Part shown: positions 1-6,582 of the stretch, in pieces
How positions within the stretch are numbered: position 1 is the stretch's first letter
Layout: the number at the start of each line of letters is the position of its first letter
Assembly: GCA_964558665.1 (NCBI GenBank)
Contig: CAZLFA010000086.1
Coordinates: forward strand, 1-13,701
From: CAZLFA01 sp964558665
GTDB taxonomy: Bacteria; Desulfobacterota; Syntrophia; Syntrophales; PHBD01
DNA length: 13,701 nt
Direction: 5' to 3'
Position numbers and translations under genes: made by a program
The notes under the pieces: generated by a model
Databases searched by the model: none
What the model was told of the DNA's origin: nothing
The model's input: only the letters and a program-made list of their open reading frames with translations

Positions 1-69
1 TTAACTCAGCGGGAGAGTGCTACCTTCACACGGTAGAAGTCACTGGTTCAATCCCAGTACCGCCTACCA
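1..69 (+). tRNA. tRNA-Val (anticodon CAC), 5' end cut by window edge
   Basis: This is the 3' portion of a tRNA reading the valine codon GUG. A D-arm (ACTC/GAGT) is followed by an anticodon stem CTACC/GGTAG closing the 7-base loop TTCACAC, which puts CAC at positions 34-36. The T-arm is ACTGG/CCAGT with loop TTCAATC, and the gene ends in ACCGCCT, discriminator A and an encoded CCA. The window begins at about the last base of the 5' acceptor strand, so roughly six bases are missing. The cloverleaf pairing is seen directly. The valine identity follows from the anticodon. Confidence 0.93.
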
Positions 70-77
70 TGAAAATC

Positions 78-116
78 AAGGGATTAGCCGATTACGGTTA
101 ATCCCTTTTCTTCTTC
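78..116 (+). terminator. Intrinsic terminator after tRNA-Val
   Basis: A long hairpin has outer stem AAGGGATTA (78-86) pairing with TAATCCCTT (99-107) and an inner CCG/CGG pair around an ATTA loop. It is followed by the T-rich tract TTTTCTTCTT. It begins 9 bases after the tRNA CCA end and is well placed to end the tRNA transcript. Confidence 0.85.
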
Positions 117-142
117 AGAAGGATTTTGCAAGCGGTGAATCA

Positions 143-277
143 AATATTTTTTCATCTGGCAGGGCCTGGGTTGCCTATATGACTCATGTCGAAAAAATAT
201 TCTGAGCCGCGCAAAACTCTTTGTGCACCGGCAATACCCATAAATCGGCTCAGCCGGGGCGAAAAAGATCCCTTTTT
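143..277. repeat. Decayed relative of the 178-bp repeat family
   Basis: Bases ~224-277 align with the right half of the 178-bp repeats at 2870-3047 and 5590-5767. Shared blocks in the same order are GCAC, GCAATACC, ATCG, AGCCGG, GCG, AAAAGA and CCCTTT, with one small gap. Bases ~143-190 resemble the left half more weakly (a T-run, then a GGCA-G-GGG block). The middle carries extra sequence and an 11-bp inverted repeat, AATATTTTTTC (143-153) / GAAAAAATATT (191-201). I see no coding sequence here. The right-half match is fairly clear; treating the left half as part of the same copy is inference. Confidence 0.45.
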
Positions 278-282
278 AAATA

Positions 283-404
283 CTCCGGTTCTCAATCAGA
301 AGATAGCAAGGCGGCGAGGAGGAGGCGACGCAGTCGTACACACAAGTACGTCGAGGAGCCGATGACGATGCCAACGCCGCTAGCGTTCTGATTCAGAACC
401 GGAG
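283..404. repeat. 122-bp MITE-like element with 19-bp terminal inverted repeats
   Basis: The ends are inverted repeats of 19 bp with one mismatch: CTCCGGTTCTCAATCAGAA (283-301) and its complement at 386-404. Inside, GCGGCG near the left pairs with CGCCGC near the right, and the centre is CGTAC-N6-GTACG, so the whole element can fold into one long hairpin. The central motif, with CG directly after GTACGT, matches the centre of the 178-bp repeats in this window. The right end stops one base before the complement of the priA stop codon. The element therefore separates the convergent tRNA-Val and priA units and may also act as a bidirectional terminator. It has no ORF of its own. Confidence 0.7.
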
Positions 405-405
405 G

Positions 406-2826
406 CTACATGAAGTTGAGCGGGTCAACGTCAACCTTAATCCGCAAACGTGTATCGTGCACTCTCTCTATAACACCTCTAGCCAGTTCATGCAGAAGAT
501 GTGAATTCTGAGATTTCAGAAGCAACTGCCATCGGAACCTTCCTTTGATTTTCGCAATGGGAGCTTCCGCGGGCCCCACAATTTCAATCGTGTCTTCACT
601 GTTCAGCTGACCGGCCAATTCCCTTGCTGCAGCTCCGATTTTTTCCGCACCCTGCTTTCCCAGCCTTTGATCCGTCGCGCTTATGCGAAGGCTTATGATC
701 CTTGAGAACGGCGGATAGAAGAGGGTTTTTCGCAGCGGCAATTCATCCGTATAGAAACCATCGTAGTCATGTTTTTGCGCACGGACGACGGCGTAGTGTT
801 CAGGATTGAATGTCTGGATAATAACCCTGCCCGGATTATCGCCTCGCCCCCCTCTTCCGGAAACCTGTGTCAATAGCTGAAATGTCCTTTCGGCTGCCCG
901 AAAATCCGGAATATTCAAACCCACATCGGCGGAGATAATGCCTACAAGCGTTATATCCGGAAAATCATGTCCTTTAGTAATCATCTGGGTTCCCACCAGG
1001 ACATCGATATTCCGTCTGCGCAGGGAATCAAGAATCTTTTCGTATTCTCCCGGACGAGATGTGGTATCTCTGTCCATGCGCGCAATCCGTGCTTCCGGCA
1101 GAAGTTTTGCCACCTCTTTTTCCAATTTTTCGGTTCCCGCGCCATAATTCACTATTCGCTCGCACCGGCACGAAGGGCACACAGACGGCTTAGCCGTGTG
1201 ATAGTCACAGGTGTGGCATTTCAAGATGGAACGCCCGGCATGGAAGGTAAGAGAAAGCTCACAGTTGGGGCATTTAAATACATGACCGCAATCGGAGCAG
1301 AATATATATGTGTGATAACCTCTTCTATTGAGGAAGAGCAGCGCCTGCTTTCTTTCTCCGACGGTTTCCTTCAGAGCATCACCGAGACATGAAGAGAATA
1401 CCGGTGTTTTTCCTTTTTCGTCCTGCTGGGTCTTCATATCGACAACGGAGACATGCGGCAATCTTCGGTTCTCAACCCTGCTCGGCAAAATCAGATAGTG
1501 ATATTTCTTACGGGCGGCATTGTAGTAAGTATGGACTGCGGGAGTGGCCGACCCTAATATAACAACCGCCGATTGCTGTTTCGCCTTGACCAGCGAAAGA
1601 TCGCGGGCGTTGTAGCGCATGCGGTCGTCCTGTTTATAGGAACTGTCATGCTCCTCATCGACAATGATAAGACGCAGATTTTTCACGGGCGCGAACAGTG
1701 CCGACCGGGCACCGACAACCAGAGTTATAGCACCTCTCTGGATCTGCCGCCACTGGTCGTAGCGAATGGGGCGAGAAATGCCGCTGTGGATAACAGCTAT
1801 ATCATTTACACCGAATCTGGAGCTTACCCTTTCTATCAGCTGGGGAGTCAGCGCGATCTCAGGAACAAGATAGATCGCACTATCTCCCTGTTTGCGGACC
1901 TGCTCAATCGCCCTGAGATAAACTTCGGTCTTGCCGCTGCCCGTCACACCGTGAAGAAGGAAAGGTGAATACTTCTTTGTATCGATGGCCTTTGCAATCT
2001 CAGATACCGCAGCTGTCTGGTCTTGATTTAAAACTATGCCCTCGCCGGTTCTTGTCACAGGCTGCGAGAAATCAGGGCTGCGGAAAACATCCTCCTCGCT
2101 TGCCGACAGGACTCCCTTCTTCTCAAGTGCCTTGAGGACGGGAGAGGGGTTGGCAAACTTCTCTCTCAGGATACTCATGGAAACGCAGCCTTCACTTCGA
2201 ATATACTCTGTCAGTCGTAACTGTTTTTCCGTTAAAGAAATATGAGCGAATGACGCATTGAAGCTGAAAACCTTATCTTTTATGGCATTGACTGCAGGCC
2301 TGCTCAGATGATCCTGCAAAATGATCATCCCCTTTTTTTCCATCGCCTTTAATTCAGCCACTGCTTTTTTACGGGTAAACATTTTATAAATACGCTTAAC
2401 CGGCACACCCGCGGGTGCTTGTTCAATCAACTCCAGGATGGCTTTTTGAGTCGGATTAAGGGTGGCTCTGTCAGAGTCATGCAAGACATAAAGGCAAACC
2501 TGTATTCCGCTTTTTTGAGACGTCCCCGATGGTAATATTTCATGAATGGTCATGCCGAGAGGATACAGATAGTAGTCTGATGCCCACCGGAAAAAGAGCA
2601 GGTCAGCTTCGCCAAAGAGAGGCTCATCATCAAGGATACGTATTATCTCTTTGAGTTTTTCCAGCGGTGACGTTTGCATGACGCCAACTATATATGCTGT
2701 TACCCGCCGCTTTCCAAACGGGACGAGGACGCGTTTTCCGACAGCTATGCTTTGAGCCATCTCCAGAGGCACTATATAGGTGAACGTCTTATCTGATGGG
2801 ATGTTGGTGACGACACTTACGAACAT
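406..2826 (-). CDS. priA: Primosomal protein N' (replication restart helicase PriA)
   Basis: PriA is a superfamily 2 3'-to-5' DNA helicase that binds stalled forks and reloads the replicative helicase. I chose the ATG at 2824-2826 (806 aa), which has the ribosome site AAAGGA nine bases upstream and gives the usual N-terminus. The frame stays open to an ATG at 2877, but that extension runs into the terminal repeat of a mobile-type element. In 806-aa numbering, the N-terminal 3'-end-binding domain is about 1-95, Walker A GVTGSGKT 293-300 and the DEEH box 390-393. Eight zinc-binding cysteines (510, 513, 519, 522, 537, 540, 550, 553) form the paired zinc sites inside helicase lobe 2. Motif V includes GTQMITKGHDFPD (612-624) and motif VI QVSGRGGR (654-661). 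All key residues are present and length is normal for the family. It lies downstream of dksA on the same strand, separated by a repeat. Confidence 0.97.
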   Translation of the reverse strand: MFVSVVTNIPSDKTFTYIVPLEMAQSIAVGKRVLVPFGKRRVTAYIVGVMQTSPLEKLKEIIRILDDEPLFGEADLLFFRWASDYYLYPLGMTIHEILPSGTSQKSGIQVCLYVLHDSDRATLNPTQKAILELIEQAPAGVPVKRIYKMFTRKKAVAELKAMEKKGMIILQDHLSRPAVNAIKDKVFSFNASFAHISLTEKQLRLTEYIRSEGCVSMSILREKFANPSPVLKALEKKGVLSASEEDVFRSPDFSQPVTRTGEGIVLNQDQTAAVSEIAKAIDTKKYSPFLLHGVTGSGKTEVYLRAIEQVRKQGDSAIYLVPEIALTPQLIERVSSRFGVNDIAVIHSGISRPIRYDQWRQIQRGAITLVVGARSALFAPVKNLRLIIVDEEHDSSYKQDDRMRYNARDLSLVKAKQQSAVVILGSATPAVHTYYNAARKKYHYLILPSRVENRRLPHVSVVDMKTQQDEKGKTPVFSSCLGDALKETVGERKQALLFLNRRGYHTYIFCSDCGHVFKCPNCELSLTFHAGRSILKCHTCDYHTAKPSVCPSCRCERIVNYGAGTEKLEKEVAKLLPEARIARMDRDTTSRPGEYEKILDSLRRRNIDVLVGTQMITKGHDFPDITLVGIISADVGLNIPDFRAAERTFQLLTQVSGRGGRGDNPGRVIIQTFNPEHYAVVRAQKHDYDGFYTDELPLRKTLFYPPFSRIISLRISATDQRLGKQGAEKIGAAARELAGQLNSEDTIEIVGPAEAPIAKIKGRFRWQLLLKSQNSHLLHELARGVIERVHDTRLRIKVDVDPLNFM

Positions 2827-2869
2827 CTGATCTGGTCCTTTTGACCGCTTGTCGGTTACGGCCGAAATA

Positions 2870-3047
2870 GTTTCCATCCGGAAACTCCGGATGCTGAAAC
2901 TTTCGGTTTCCGGATTGGAAAGAGGTTATTTTTCGTTCCGGCAAGGAGATCAAGGGATTGTGCGGAGGCGTACATAATGTACGTCGCACAAGCAATACCG
3001 CAGATCGACAAAGCCGGAGCGGAAAAGAGCCCTTTCCGGACGGAAAC
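2870..3047. repeat. 178-bp palindromic repeat, copy 1 (between dksA and priA)
   Basis: This element matches 5590-5767 over 178 bases with no gap and about 15 mismatches. Its ends are imperfect inverted repeats: GTTTCCATCCGGAAAC at 2870-2885 versus the complement of CTTTCCGGACGGAAAC at 3032-3047, 14 of 16 matching. Each end is itself a small hairpin. A further copy of the same hairpin motif (GTTTCC-GGATT-GGAAAG) sits at 2906-2922. The centre is CGTAC-ATAAT-GTACG flanked by GTGCG and CGCAC, forming a bulged stem. No protein is encoded; the short frames through it are not gene-like. It occupies most of the 334-base gap between priA and dksA. In the rest of that gap (3048-3160) I see no clear terminator or promoter. 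Confidence 0.85.
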
Positions 3048-3160
3048 AAAATAAAAGATCAATACTCCGGGAGGGTCTTTACCTTGACAGACGAACTCTC
3101 GATGAGAAAAAGTTGGATGTGTTTATTAGTGCAATCAAGACAGGGCTCTCTGCCACTTGT

Positions 3161-3529
3161 CTATTCGCCTTTGAGCTTCTCTATCTTTTCCTGCTTGGTT
3201 TTGCATTCGATGCAGGAGGTCGTAACAGGTCTTGCCATTAACCTTTTCTCGGAAATGGGCCCGCCACATGATTCACATATCCCGTAAGTGCCGTCATCTA
3301 TTCTCTTGATGGCTTCCTGCATCTTCGAAATAAGCTTCCTTTCCCTGTCACGAATGCGGAGCTCGAAATTTCTGTCCGATTCAAGAGATGCTCTGTCCGT
3401 CGGATCGGGGAAGTTCTCTTTGCTGTCCGTCATTTCGGATACGGTTTTTTCCGCCTCTTCAAGAAGATCATTGATCTTCGCGATCAGCATATTTCTAAAG
3501 TAAAGCAGTTTTTCCGGTTTCATGGGCAT
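3161..3529 (-). CDS. dksA: RNA polymerase-binding transcription factor DksA
   Basis: DksA binds the secondary channel of RNA polymerase and, with ppGpp, shifts transcription between ribosomal and biosynthetic promoters. The protein has 122 aa, shorter than the ~150 aa E. coli form mainly at the N-terminus. The coiled-coil tip motif D-x-x-D-x-A is present (Asp42, Asp45, Ala47), preceded by NFP as in E. coli. The following helix closely resembles the E. coli protein (RDRERKLISKM). A four-cysteine zinc finger uses Cys85, Cys88, Cys106 and Cys109. The start at 3529 is preceded by GAGG with a 7-base spacing; a second in-frame ATG at 3523 is also possible. It is transcribed away from the his operon and toward priA. 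The tip aspartates and full zinc finger suggest a classical DksA rather than a TraR-like or zinc-less variant. Confidence 0.93.
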   Translation of the reverse strand: MPMKPEKLLYFRNMLIAKINDLLEEAEKTVSEMTDSKENFPDPTDRASLESDRNFELRIRDRERKLISKMQEAIKRIDDGTYGICESCGGPISEKRLMARPVTTSCIECKTKQEKIEKLKGE

Positions 3530-3553
3530 CTTTCCACCTCATGGTGTTACCTG

Positions 3554-3569
3554 GCTTCCGGATGGAAGC
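3554..3569. repeat. REP-like hairpin in the dksA leader
   Basis: GCTTCC-GGAT-GGAAGC is a perfect 6-bp stem with a 4-base loop. The same TTCC-GGAT-GGAA core forms the left terminal hairpin of the 178-bp repeat (GTTTCC-GGAT-GGAAAC when read on the minus strand). One stem pair differs on both sides so that pairing is kept. It lies in the probable 5' untranslated region of dksA, 24 bases before its start codon. The hairpin is seen directly; common origin with the repeats is inference and chance is possible. Confidence 0.5.
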
Positions 3570-3599
3570 TAACTGGGCAAAATTAAATTTAGGGTGTGT

Positions 3600-3628
3600 C
3601 TCATACATAATGAATATTTATTTGTAAA
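3600..3628 (-). promoter_or_regulatory. Candidate dksA promoter
   Basis: On the minus strand, TTTACA (complement of 3623-3628) is followed after 17 bases by TATGAG (complement of 3600-3605), a fair sigma-70 type pair. The predicted start would give a leader of about 60 bases that includes the REP-like hairpin. The surrounding 3570-3700 region is AT-rich, as expected between divergent genes. Confidence 0.45.
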
Positions 3629-3662
3629 GAAAAAAATGCGTCTTTATTAAGGGGAAAAAAGC

Positions 3663-3691
3663 TTGATAAAAACGTTTTTTTAAACTATCAT
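3663..3691 (+). promoter_or_regulatory. Candidate his operon promoter with internal palindrome
   Basis: TTGATA (3663-3668), 17 bases, then TATCAT (3686-3691) form a good sigma-70 type promoter about 40 bases upstream of hisI. The spacer contains the perfect 12-base palindrome AAAAACGTTTTT (3668-3679), which could be an operator or just a curved A/T tract. I see no histidine-rich leader peptide or attenuator hairpin between this promoter and hisI, so classical his attenuation is unlikely here. Confidence 0.5.
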
Positions 3692-3730
3692 TATTAACTT
3701 TAGACAGTTACCCCTCTGAAAGGACATTTA

Positions 3731-4108
3731 ATGCCCATTGAACCTGATTTTGAAAAGAGTGGCGGACTGATACCGGTCATAGCCCAGGACAGTGATACCA
3801 ACGAGGTATTGATGGTCGCCTATATGAATCGTGATGCCTGGTTGAAGACCCTGGAGACCGGGAAAGCCACATATTGGAGCAGATCCAGGAATGAACTGTG
3901 GCTAAAGGGGGAGACTTCCGGCAACTATCAGATTGTGAAGGACATACTGATAGATTGCGACAGAGATGCCATCGTTATAAAAATAACACAAATAGGGGGA
4001 GCTGCCTGCCACACAGGATACCGATCCTGCTTTTACCGGAGGCTTAACAGAGGAGAAGTTGAGGTTATCGGCCGCCCTCTATTCGATCCGAAGGATGTAT
4101 ATAAATGA
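3731..4108 (+). CDS. hisI: Phosphoribosyl-AMP cyclohydrolase (HisI)
   Basis: HisI opens the adenine ring of phosphoribosyl-AMP, the third step of histidine synthesis. The 125-aa protein is the monofunctional form, without the HisE pyrophosphohydrolase domain fused in enteric bacteria. Family signatures are all visible: YWSRSRNELW (48-57), the metal-binding D-x-D-x-D run at Asp75, Asp77 and Asp79 with Cys76, and the zinc ligands Cys93 and Cys100 in the GAACHTGYRSCFYR block. The start has the ribosome site GAAAGGA six bases upstream. Its stop overlaps the hisG start (ATGA), showing translational coupling. No hisE gene is seen in the window, so that step must be encoded elsewhere. Confidence 0.96.
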   Translation: MPIEPDFEKSGGLIPVIAQDSDTNEVLMVAYMNRDAWLKTLETGKATYWSRSRNELWLKGETSGNYQIVKDILIDCDRDAIVIKITQIGGAACHTGYRSCFYRRLNRGEVEVIGRPLFDPKDVYK

Positions 4109-4977
4109 GCGTATTGAAACTGGGAATCCCCAAGGGAAGTCTTGAAGCAAGCACCGTTGACCTGTTTAAACGGGCAGGTTGGCGAATTTCATATGACAGT
4201 CGAAGCTATTTTCCTGATATCGACGACGATGAAATCTCCTGTACTCTGGTAAGGGCCCAGGAAATGTCAAGATACGTTGAGGACGGAACGCTGGATCTCG
4301 GTCTTACCGGCAGGGATTGGATTATCGAAAACGATTCCAGCGTCCAGGTAGTGCAGGATCTTATTTATTCAAAGACGTCCGCCAAGCAGGCCCGCTGGGT
4401 ACTCGTCGTGCGTGAGGATTCGCCGATCCAGAAGCTTGAGGATCTCAAGGGGAAAAAAATATCTACTGAACTGGTAAGTTTCACCAAAAGATATTTCAAG
4501 GAAATGAACATCGATGTCCATGTCGAGTTTTCCTGGGGCGCAACGGAAGCAAAGGTAGTCGAGGGACTCGTTGATGCCATTGTCGAAGTCACAGAAACAG
4601 GCACAACAATCAAAGCCAACAAGTTGAGAATAGTACACGAGTTGATGAAAACGAATACCCAGTTGATAGCAAACAAAGACGCCTGGAACGACTCCTGGAA
4701 GCGCCAAAAGATTGAACAAATCAGGACCCTGCTTAACGGATCGCTTCTGGCAATGGGAAAAGTCGGATTGAAATTGAACGTATCCAAGGAAAACCTGGGC
4801 AGAGTTATCCTGCTCCTGCCCTCATTAAAGGCGCCTACCATATCGAGCCTTTATTCGGAAGAGTGGTATGCTGTTGAAACCATCATCGGCAGCAACATCG
4901 TCAGGGACCTTATCCCTCTCCTCAAGGAAGCAGGAGCGGAAGGAATCATTGAATACCCTTTGAACAAGGTTATCTGA
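4105..4977 (+). CDS. hisG: ATP phosphoribosyltransferase, long form (HisG)
   Basis: HisG condenses ATP with PRPP, the committed and feedback-controlled first step of histidine synthesis. At 290 aa this is the long form. Residues ~1-210 form the two catalytic lobes and ~210-290 the C-terminal ACT-like regulatory domain, so the enzyme should bind histidine itself and need no HisZ partner. The PRPP-binding loop is GLVDAIVEVTETGTT (154-168). Early signatures are IPKGSL (8-13) and DLGLTGRDW (64-72). It overlaps hisI by four bases and is followed by hisB after 12 bases, so the three genes form one transcription unit. Confidence 0.96.
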   Translation: MSVLKLGIPKGSLEASTVDLFKRAGWRISYDSRSYFPDIDDDEISCTLVRAQEMSRYVEDGTLDLGLTGRDWIIENDSSVQVVQDLIYSKTSAKQARWVLVVREDSPIQKLEDLKGKKISTELVSFTKRYFKEMNIDVHVEFSWGATEAKVVEGLVDAIVEVTETGTTIKANKLRIVHELMKTNTQLIANKDAWNDSWKRQKIEQIRTLLNGSLLAMGKVGLKLNVSKENLGRVILLLPSLKAPTISSLYSEEWYAVETIIGSNIVRDLIPLLKEAGAEGIIEYPLNKVI

Positions 4978-4989
4978 AAGGCAGGAAAG

Positions 4990-5577
4990 ATGGCAAGAAA
5001 GGCAAAAATCAGGAGAAAAACTACCGAAACCGATATATCCATTGAAATTGATCTCGATGGCGCCGGCAAAGGCAGCATCTCAACAACGGTTCCCTTTCTG
5101 GACCACATGCTCAATCTGTTCAGCCGCCACGGCCATTTTGATCTATCCGTGAAAAGCAAAGGCGACACGGAAATTGATGATCATCACCTGGTAGAGGACA
5201 TCGGCATCTGCCTTGGAAAAGCGGTTAAAAAAGCTCTCGGTGACAAGATGGCCATACGCCGTTACGGTTTTGCCGTTGTTCCCATGGATGAAAGCCTGGC
5301 CTTAGTGGCTCTGGATATCTCGGGAAGACCATATCTTGTTTACTCGGTCAAGTTCGGGAACAAGAACATCGGCGGTTTTGATCCTGCGCTTCTTAAAGAG
5401 TTTTTCAAGGCATTTTCCGATCAAAGCGGAATTACGCTGCACATTAGCTTGATTTACGGCAACAACTACCATCACATGGCGGAAGCTGTTTTCAAGGCCT
5501 TTGCCAGGGCGCTGGGAGAAGCGGTAACATGTGATTCCAGGATCGAAGGCATTCTTTCCACCAAAGGATGCCTGTAG
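4990..5577 (+). CDS. hisB: Imidazoleglycerol-phosphate dehydratase (HisB)
   Basis: This Mn-dependent enzyme removes water from imidazoleglycerol phosphate, the step after the HisH/HisF cyclase. The 195-aa protein is the stand-alone dehydratase, without the histidinol-phosphatase domain fused in E. coli. The two metal-binding motifs are visible: DDHHLVED with His65, His66 and Glu69, and HHMAEA with His161, His162 and Glu165. LDHML (37-41) is the usual early signature. An AGGAAAG ribosome site lies just before the ATG. The gene ends 12 bases before a 178-bp repeat that separates it from the downstream lipoprotein and hisA. Confidence 0.96.
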   Translation: MARKAKIRRKTTETDISIEIDLDGAGKGSISTTVPFLDHMLNLFSRHGHFDLSVKSKGDTEIDDHHLVEDIGICLGKAVKKALGDKMAIRRYGFAVVPMDESLALVALDISGRPYLVYSVKFGNKNIGGFDPALLKEFFKAFSDQSGITLHISLIYGNNYHHMAEAVFKAFARALGEAVTCDSRIEGILSTKGCL

Positions 5578-5589
5578 TCGCAGCATAAA

Positions 5590-5767
5590 GTGTCCATCCG
5601 GAAACTCCGGATGCCGAAATTATCGGTTTCCGGATTGGAAAGTGGTTATTTTACGTTCTGGCAAGGAGATCAAGGGATTGTGCGGAGGCGTACTTTTCGT
5701 ACGTCGCACAAGCAATACCGCAGATCGACACAGCTAGAGCGGAAAAGAGCCCTTTCCGGGCGGAAAC
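5590..5767. repeat. 178-bp palindromic repeat, copy 2 (inside the his gene cluster)
   Basis: This is the same element as at 2870-3047, gapless and about 92% identical. Four of the ~15 differences fall in the 5-base loop of the central hairpin (ATAAT in copy 1, TTTTC in copy 2), while both CGTAC/GTACG arms are unchanged. Terminal hairpins are GTGTCC-ATCC-GGAAAC (5590-5605, one mismatch) and CTTTCC-GGGC-GGAAAC (5752-5767). It begins 12 bases after hisB and ends about 40 bases before the lipoprotein gene, so it is probably carried on the his transcript and folds in the RNA. An open frame starting in it and reading into the lipoprotein gene is incidental. Confidence 0.85.
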
Positions 5768-5808
5768 TAATTAATCAAAGAAATTTCAGAAGGGAGATGC
5801 TTTCGGAA

Positions 5809-6537
5809 ATGCAAGCGAATTTATTCCGGTGTTTGCAGCTCTTTATTTTCATATTCATTTTCGGTGCCATTGGGGGATGCACACCTTTTGACAACATGGT
5901 TTCCAAGTCAGCCGAAGGCCTTGTTTTCAAACGCATCGCAGTGGTTCCCTTTCAGAAGGTTAATCGTGAAGATATCAATATCCAGTATGCCCGCAATCCC
6001 CTCCTGGCCGGGTCGTTCCGCATGGACCAGCCGGCCGAAGCTCCTGAAAAAGGGGTGGAAACCCTGTATATGGAGCATCTCAGGCAGTATCCGCAGTTGG
6101 AAGTTTATTCAACAGAGAGGGTTGGAGGAATTTTTCTCAGAAATGCGACTGAGTCATTAAAAGCTACCGTTCCTGATATTCTGCGTAAGGTGGGTGAAGA
6201 GCTGCAGGCAGACGTTGTTGTTGTCGGTTATCTGTACCGCTGGCGTCAGCTCAGGGGAACCTCATACGCAGCCGAAAAACCTGCATCTGTCGCCTTTGAC
6301 ATACAAATGTTCAGGACGATCGATGGAGCGATTGTCTGGAGAGGTCTTTTTGACCATACCCAGGCATCTCTTATGGAAAATCTCTCCCAGATATCTTTCT
6401 TTTTCAAGGAGGGAAGCAAGTGGCTGACCGCCGAAGAATTGGCAAGACTGGGATTAGAAGAGGTGATGAAATCGTTTCCTGCGCAGAAAGTGGAAACCGG
6501 AAATAAAGATCGGACACTTCCAGGAGGCACAGATTAG
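5809..6537 (+). CDS. Putative lipoprotein of unknown function in the his cluster
   Basis: I do not recognise a named gene. From the ATG at 5809 the product is 242 aa. It has a lipoprotein signal peptide: a basic residue early, a hydrophobic Leu/Phe/Ile stretch, and the lipobox I-G-G-C with Cys24 as lipidation site. The next residue is Thr, which favours outer-membrane sorting. The mature part begins with KRIAVVPFQ and later has ADVVVVGYLYRW, PASVAFDIQMF and GAIVWRGLFD. This alternation resembles the TolB-N/CsgG/LpoB-like lipoprotein fold, but that is only a style match. The start is uncertain: GGGAG precedes the 5809 ATG by 12 bases, and another ATG at 5797 abuts the same site. It is probably co-transcribed with hisB and hisA without an evident role in histidine synthesis. 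Confidence 0.8.
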   Translation: MQANLFRCLQLFIFIFIFGAIGGCTPFDNMVSKSAEGLVFKRIAVVPFQKVNREDINIQYARNPLLAGSFRMDQPAEAPEKGVETLYMEHLRQYPQLEVYSTERVGGIFLRNATESLKATVPDILRKVGEELQADVVVVGYLYRWRQLRGTSYAAEKPASVAFDIQMFRTIDGAIVWRGLFDHTQASLMENLSQISFFFKEGSKWLTAEELARLGLEEVMKSFPAQKVETGNKDRTLPGGTD

Positions 6538-6582
6538 TTTCAGGCAGAAGCTCCGGTTGGAGATTAACATAAGGACTTTGCA

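Noticed and set aside
143..201. 11-bp inverted repeat as a terminator
   Set aside because: The arms are almost pure A/T with a 37-base loop, and a far better terminator already lies at 78-116.
967..1968. Plus-strand open frames inside priA
   Set aside because: They are shadows of the helicase gene; the translations show no family features.
2827..2877. Longer priA start at 2877
   Set aside because: The extension enters the terminal inverted repeat of the 178-bp element, while the ATG at 2826 has an AAAGGA ribosome site and a normal PriA N-terminus.
2865..3053. Target-site duplication (AAATA) flanking repeat copy 1
   Set aside because: The match is short, AT-rich and offset by a base, and copy 2 shows no comparable duplication.
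4365..5168. Long minus-strand open frames across hisG and hisB
   Set aside because: They are antisense shadows with low-complexity composition, no recognisable domains and no ribosome sites, and the sense-strand genes are certain.
5590..5808. Lipoprotein gene starting inside the repeat at 5590
   Set aside because: The N-terminal 73 residues would be repeat sequence, and they would place the signal peptide and lipobox far from the N-terminus.
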